From NCBI GenBank assembly GCA_001600095.1, contig BCIX01000002.1, forward strand, positions 620,001 through 684,000: 64,000 bases of DNA, read 5' to 3'. The notes under the pieces are model-generated. The model worked only from the letters and a program-made list of their open reading frames with translations, ran no database searches and was not told the origin of the DNA. The position numbers were made by a program, and so were the translations under genes. Below, piece by piece: positions 59,334 to 64,000 of the stretch. How positions within the stretch are numbered: position 1 is the stretch's first letter; every line of letters starts with the position of its first letter. This DNA comes from Bullera alba. Taxonomy: Eukaryota > Basidiomycota > Tremellomycetes > Tremellales > Bulleraceae.

Positions 59334-60449
59334 TCAATCATCCCTTTCATCGGCATCGTCACCGCGGGCCTTTGGTTCTTCATGACCGTTGCCTTTCGGT
59401 GGGGGTGAACGAGACGACCTGCGGATAGGGCTAGCATCTCGAAGTCGGCTGTCGCCTCGGCGATCCCTGCCTTCTCGAGCTCGAGACGCTTGTACGACGG
59501 GGGATCGTGACCTTCGGTCGTCTCGTCGATCGTAGTCTCTGCCTCGGTCACTTCGGGGCGGGGGCGATGGAGTTCGACGACGGGGTGGAGGGGCTCTTCG
59601 GTCGTCCCGATGTCCTCGGTCATAGCCACGATCGTCCCGAGGCGGTCTTCGGTCGTCGGAAGCTCTGATGGAGCGTCAGAATTTGACAGATGACACATCG
59701 GAGGGAGAGAACTTACCCGTCATGTCTCCAGGCGGTACTGGGAGGTCTCTTGGCCCATTGGACTGAAATTCTCCTGCCATCAATAGATCGGCCATGCCTG
59801 TAGCGCATCAGACGCAGTCGGTTTTGACTTCGCCCAGCCTACTCACATGTCGTAGTAGGCGTCCTCAGCATCGTCTTCCCTTCGGAACTCGACAAAGGCG
59901 AAAGCTGGAGAGTTTGCAAACCGTTCGTAAGCTTGTGTCGTCCATCGAGAGGTTGACCCGGCTGCAAGGTGATGATCGACGGGTCTGTTTGACCGGATCG
60001 CGAGAAAAGCGTCTCGTGCGCAGGCATTCGGAACTCGTTGGGTGTTCGTTTATCGGATCCGATCGATCTCGTGGCAAAGCGAATCTTGGGGACAGCATAT
60101 AAGAAACAGACTCTGGGCAGGGATACTCGGCAACAAGCACAACGGGATGACGGTCGGTTGGGAAATCCGGAATATTGATGAGGAGGAAACAGTGTCCGAA
60201 CTCACGGGACGACTGAGGGGATTTCAGAGCGGGAATGTCACATCGGACGAGTCTTCCATATCGCTCGAATTCGTAGGCGAGGTCTCTTGCTCGGAGATTG
60301 GGCGAAAAGCCAGAGACGTAAAGCACGCTACAGGCGAAGCGTAAGTACTGCCGAGTTGAAGAACGACCAGTTGTCTACTCACGTGCGAATCTATGTTGGC
60401 AGAAAGTATCAGCTGACTATCCGCCAGGACAGTGCGAGGCACTCACCAT
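59334..60449 (-). CDS. SR-type RRM splicing factor, with an apparent one-base frameshift
   Basis: An RNA-recognition-motif protein with an RS-rich tail. Coding exons: ATG alone (60447-60449), an 8-nt exon (60383-60390), 60206-60327, 59847-59904, 59718-59797 and a last exon from about 59651. The first three give MIRTVLYVSGFSPNLRARDL and YEFERYGRLVRCDIPALK (RNP2 and first helix). Then come PFAFVEFRREDDAEDAYYDM (RNP1) and HGRSIDGRRISV. The expected continuation QWAKRPPSTAWRHDG sits in the next frame, one base short at about 59761. The last exon in that second frame is Arg/Asp/Ser-rich (DDRRPPRDDRGYDRGHRDD, RRSRSP, RRSSRSPPP) and ends DERDD at TGA 59334-59336. The intron 59905-60205 is 301 nt, long for this window. 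The frameshift may be a sequence error or a real lesion. Confidence 0.75.
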
Positions 60450-62398
60450 GTTGAAGAAAGCTTGCAGGGAGTAACGAACAGTGAGTGCATCAACAAAAAG
60501 GTCAAGAACCGCCAACATTAGGGCGGGTTCTGGCAGGCTCGAGGCAGCTCGAGGCGGAGGCACGGAGGCCGGGACCTGAAGCGGCTTCAACCATCGATCT
60601 CCGCCTCTCGTGGTGTAATACGCGCTGTAGCGCATAGCGCGTATTTTGTCAACTCTAAAATTCGGGATTTCGGCGAGAACTCGCGAACTCAGCGTGGCAC
60701 TAGCTACTAAGCTTCGAGCTGCAGTGGCCCTCCTGGTCTTTGCCTGGTCTTCGGCGGTCGGCCTAGCATCTGGTCTCTGTCCTCATGTGTTTTAGAAGTG
60801 ACGGTCAGAGGAGACTTGAGCCTGACTGGCGGCTGAGCCGATGCATATGTCAGGATCTCGCTGGATCAAGTGGAATTACCTGGAACTCTCAGCATAAGCT
60901 GGTCCACAATTGGACGTCGGAGGCAGCTCCCGGAGGCTCCCGGCCTGCGTCGCTCACGATGACACTATCACTATGACATGTACCCGAATCATCATGGTAG
61001 ATCTTCAGCTACAAGCGATGAATATTGAATCGATGAACACCGGCCGAGCCTGCCCGAGCGAACGAGGCGCGCTGGCGTGGACGATCAGACGGTGGTTACA
61101 CAGGGTTACACAGTCACTTACACCAGGTGACATGGTACACCTCTTCATACATCATATCTGGAGGACACTATAGCTGACGCCAGCTTGTACCGAGACTCCA
61201 AAGCTTCAAAGGCCTCAAGCCTCAGGAGCTTCGGGTCCCGAAAGTTGAGACTGTCACAGAGATGAGAGATTCGATGTAGCGACCTCTGCTCACGTGTGAG
61301 GAATGTATTCATGATCATTGATCGTGCTGATTGCGGGTCTAGCCTCCTTCGCTTCCCAAACCGCTTCCAGCTACGCGTCCCAGACCGTGGCCAGCGGAAT
61401 CGAAGTCCGAACATGCTGATAGCGATAGAGGAGGCATCGAAAGTCGCTGACTTGTGATGACACATCTGGACACAAACGCACACAGTCAGCACATCTTGTC
61501 AAGCGGTCTCGCAAGTCCGGGCTCACTCACTCGGGCTCGGACGAGGAGGGCGTGGCCGCCGTCCTTTGTACAGTAGCTATTTACGGATGACGCGTCTCCC
61601 GCGGCTCATCGACTCAAGTCTCAACTGCAGCGGTGGGTAACGAGGGCGTGCCCGCGACGCCCCGCGTCGCCGAGGCAACTGCTCCGATTGCATTGACAGC
61701 CGACAGGAATCGCGTTCTGCAGTGGTCTTACACAGAGCTCCACGACGTGAAAGTACCTTCTTTACGCGCACGAAAGGCTGGACACAGCTATCCGTCTTCT
61801 GTCGAGCTCATTACAGACCGTGGGTCGGGGATCTGGCGTCGAAGATAGGCATAAATTTACAAACGTAACCCACGTCACCGCCATCGGACGATCCGCCGGA
61901 AAGTCCGCCAAGCGAGCTAAAACCGCAACAACAAACGTACGAGAGCGTGTTCGCTGTTCGGGCATCGTTTGATGGAAAATCCCATATCACCAAGGTCCTT
62001 GCAACATCGACCGTACGAGAGGCATCTTCCTATACACCACCATGTCGCAACAACTACCATGATCAACATCACCCTTCATCCATGCGACTAATGGAACGAC
62101 GACTGCGATCAAACATTTTTCAACGTAAACCTGGCAGTCTCAATCAAAACCGACCAACTGCGGAAGCGAGACACTCTTCTGGTTGAGGACCAAACAGGCG
62201 AAAGTCACTCTCAGTCGGTTGGACGTACTTCCGCACAAGCACACAGTGGCCGCTAAACTTTCTGCTCGACACCCTGTGAGCTAAAGTCGCGCCTAGATCT
62301 CATCGTCGCCAACCAACCCTCCTGAGAAAGCTGCGCGTTCGCGACGTCTTTTCGACCGACACATCGACTATCCATCATCCTTCCAACACCATTCGATC
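60450..62398. other. 1.95-kb gene-poor region upstream of the last gene
   Basis: No open frame here has a recognisable domain. Echo duplications recur, for example CTCGAGGCAGCTCGAGGCGG (60539) and GGTTACACAGGGTTACACAG (61092). Pyrimidine/CA-rich leader-like sequence precedes the ATG at 62399. A promoter, a 5' UTR, or an unannotated small gene could lie here. Confidence 0.4.
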
Positions 62399-64000
62399 AT
62401 GCCCTCCTTCATACCCAACTTCACCGAGATCAAAGGCTTCGCCAGCTCATTCAACCTAATGGGCGTCTTTGGTGATACACACCCTGCACCACCATCCGCG
62501 GAAGCAGGTCCCGGTCCTTCAACACAGGCAGCACAGGCAGCACACGCGGCCAAAGCTCGTCCTTTGGACCAACCGCGTCTGATGCCTTCGGCCTCGGGCA
62601 CGACCACACTTCACGTACCCAACCATGGAGGACCTTCACCCTCGCGGCCAATCCGGCCATCGCTCAAAAACACCAACTCCACCTTTCGCGACGACTCGTC
62701 GTCCTCTGATTCTCAAGAGGATGGCTCGGCCAAAAGGAGGAGCTCAGGCACCAATGTCATGATCGTCGATCCAGAGGTTGACTTTGACGACGAGCGCATG
62801 GAACGACGCAGACAACGATCAGAGGGGCTACAAGGAGTCAAGCTATCACGTCCAATGAGTGCTTCAAGTGGTTTGACGGGAATCAGCGTGGAGCCGAGGA
62901 GGAGGAGAAAAACACCCTTGGACGTGAGTCTGGTTGTCGACGTTCATCTACGCGTTGGGTTACTGACGAATGTGATGATTACAGACATACATCATCGTCA
63001 AACCACCCCCAACATCCGCAAAGAACCCCCTTAATCTTCAGATTCAGCTCGTCGTGAAGAACGACCTCAGGGCGAGAGACCGATCTGCCTCTGGAGCACT
63101 CTCAATCCGATCCGCGTCTACTGCCACCGATATCACCCCTGCTTCTGTCACGCCCTCGCCAGAGACTGCGACCTCTGATTTGCCGCCGCCGACCCCGGCT
63201 ACTCTGTCAGACACAGATGTATCGTCGACCATCGAATCCCCAATGAAACTGCGATCAGCTTCACCTGTCGCATACACTCGAGACGACGGAGAGAGTCCGG
63301 CAAAAGGCGCGCAACAGACGCCACTGCGACGAAGCAGCTCGTTGAAGAGTAGCGTCTCTGTTGGAACTACCGGTAGCAACTTGACAGGAGGAGGCAAAAA
63401 GAGGGTCGAGCCAATGTTCAACTTGGCCGTTCACAGCGTGATGCACCACACGGTGGTCACGGACGCTGCGACCGATGCCAAGGTTGCAAAGGTACGTGTC
63501 GGTCAACGAACGACTAGAAAGTATCCTAGCTAACTTTGAGCGCAGTTCCTGAAGCGAAACCTCGACATTACTGGTGTAGGATGCCTGGAGCCCGCTGAAG
63601 TATGGCTACCCCCCTCAAACACCAGCTCGTTCACCGCTCTTGGACTACCGGCCGCAGATGAACCTAGGTCTCGCCCGGTGTCGATGCTATCCCTCACATC
63701 TCCCCTGTCCCCGACTACCACCAGTATTGCACCCGACAGTGGAGTCCGTGGTTCAATCGACGCAACCATTAAGAGGTCTTCGCTCGACTTGCGAAACTTC
63801 AAGATCGATGTAGCGCACGAAGGCGGGGCTAAGAAGTTCTTCGGCAAGGTGTTCAAGAAGAAGGTCAACGCCGACAATACCCTGCATGTCGAGCCTCAGA
63901 TGCGCTCTCGCTCGTCCAGCTTCCATTCTCACGAAGCGACAGAAGGGCTTGGCCAAGTCGCGAATCCCGGTGCAGCCGGTAGAGCCTCGATCTCTCAGGC
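62399..64000 (+). CDS. Unrecognised Ser-rich protein, 5' part (runs off the window)
   Basis: The ATG at 62399 opens MPSFIPNFTEIKGFASSFNL, followed by a Pro/Ala/Ser-rich stretch and RPIRPSLKNTNSTFRDD. The first intron (about 62922-62981) joins KTPLD to TYIIVKPPPTSAKNPLNLQI and QLVVKNDLRARD; a second intron near 63492-63545 joins FLKRNLDITGVGCLEPAEVW. Short beta-rich conserved-looking blocks alternate with long Ser/Thr/Pro linkers containing many SP/TP sites. KRSSLDLRNFKIDV and KKFFGKVFKKKV near 63.8 kb are basic. The gene continues past 64000. I cannot name the family. Confidence 0.7.

Noticed and set aside
59243..59698. Acidic open frame overlapping the RS-rich exon of the SR protein
   Set aside because: The frame one base over encodes a typical RS/RD-rich tail; the acidic frame only looks continuous because of the apparent missing base at about 59761.
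1..64000. Searched by eye for homeodomain (SXI-like) genes, STE11, tRNAs, rRNAs, CRISPR arrays and transposase or reverse-transcriptase motifs
   Set aside because: None recognised; structure-based tools could still find tRNAs or degraded elements that visual reading misses.

Overview
The window is nuclear DNA of a basidiomycete yeast or dimorphic fungus, most probably a tremellomycete (Cryptococcus / Kwoniella / Tremella / Trichosporonales relatives). Reasons: densely packed genes on both strands, almost every gene split by 50-70 nt introns with GTGAGT/GTAAGT-type donors, long Ser/Pro-rich extensions on conserved proteins, and a gene set that overlaps the mating-type (MAT) locus of Cryptococcus: IKS1, RPL39, STE20, STE12, a STE3-type pheromone receptor and a CVIA-ending lipopeptide pheromone precursor. 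I read it as the pheromone/receptor (P/R) side of MAT in its housekeeping neighbourhood. No homeodomain (HD) gene and no STE11 were seen.

Layout. 1-0.75 kb: edge region with at most the 3' end of a gene. 0.75-8.9 kb: ATG7 (autophagy E1), IKS1-like kinase, VPS26 (retromer), RPL39 (eL39). 9.4-12.5 kb: a large predicted mitochondrial protein with a repetitive basic tail. 12.5-15.0 kb: gene-poor DNA full of short 'echo' repeats. 15.0-18.1 kb: a Zn2Cys6 transcription factor. 18.4-34 kb: an unrecognised protein, TAP42, RPN6, a BTB/CAP-Gly protein, NDC80 and a group II PLP decarboxylase. 34.3-39.1 kb: a Munc13-like protein. 39.6-58.8 kb: the mating core with interspersed housekeeping genes, in the order STE20, DBP10, REI1, APP1, UBP6, pheromone gene, STE3, STE12. 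59.3-60.4 kb: an SR-type RNA-binding protein with an apparent one-base frameshift. 62.4 kb to the edge: the 5' part of an unrecognised Ser-rich protein.

How the parts fit: the pheromone gene (+) and STE3 (-) converge; STE3 and STE12 diverge from a 529-bp promoter. Ste12-type pheromone response elements (TGAAACA/TGAAACG) lie in the UBP6-pheromone interval, in the STE3-STE12 promoter and inside a STE12 intron. Ligand, receptor, PAK kinase and terminal transcription factor of the pheromone pathway therefore lie within 20 kb.

Most notable observation: the pheromone precursor is a three-unit tandem repeat, each unit carrying a full DPWRTGMSPMCVIA module after an ER dipeptide. Such a polyprotein recalls the Rhodosporidium rhodotorucine precursors more than the single-peptide precursors known from Cryptococcus. 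Very small exons (8-18 nt) occur in at least six genes here. No tRNA, rRNA, CRISPR array or intact transposon was recognised by eye.
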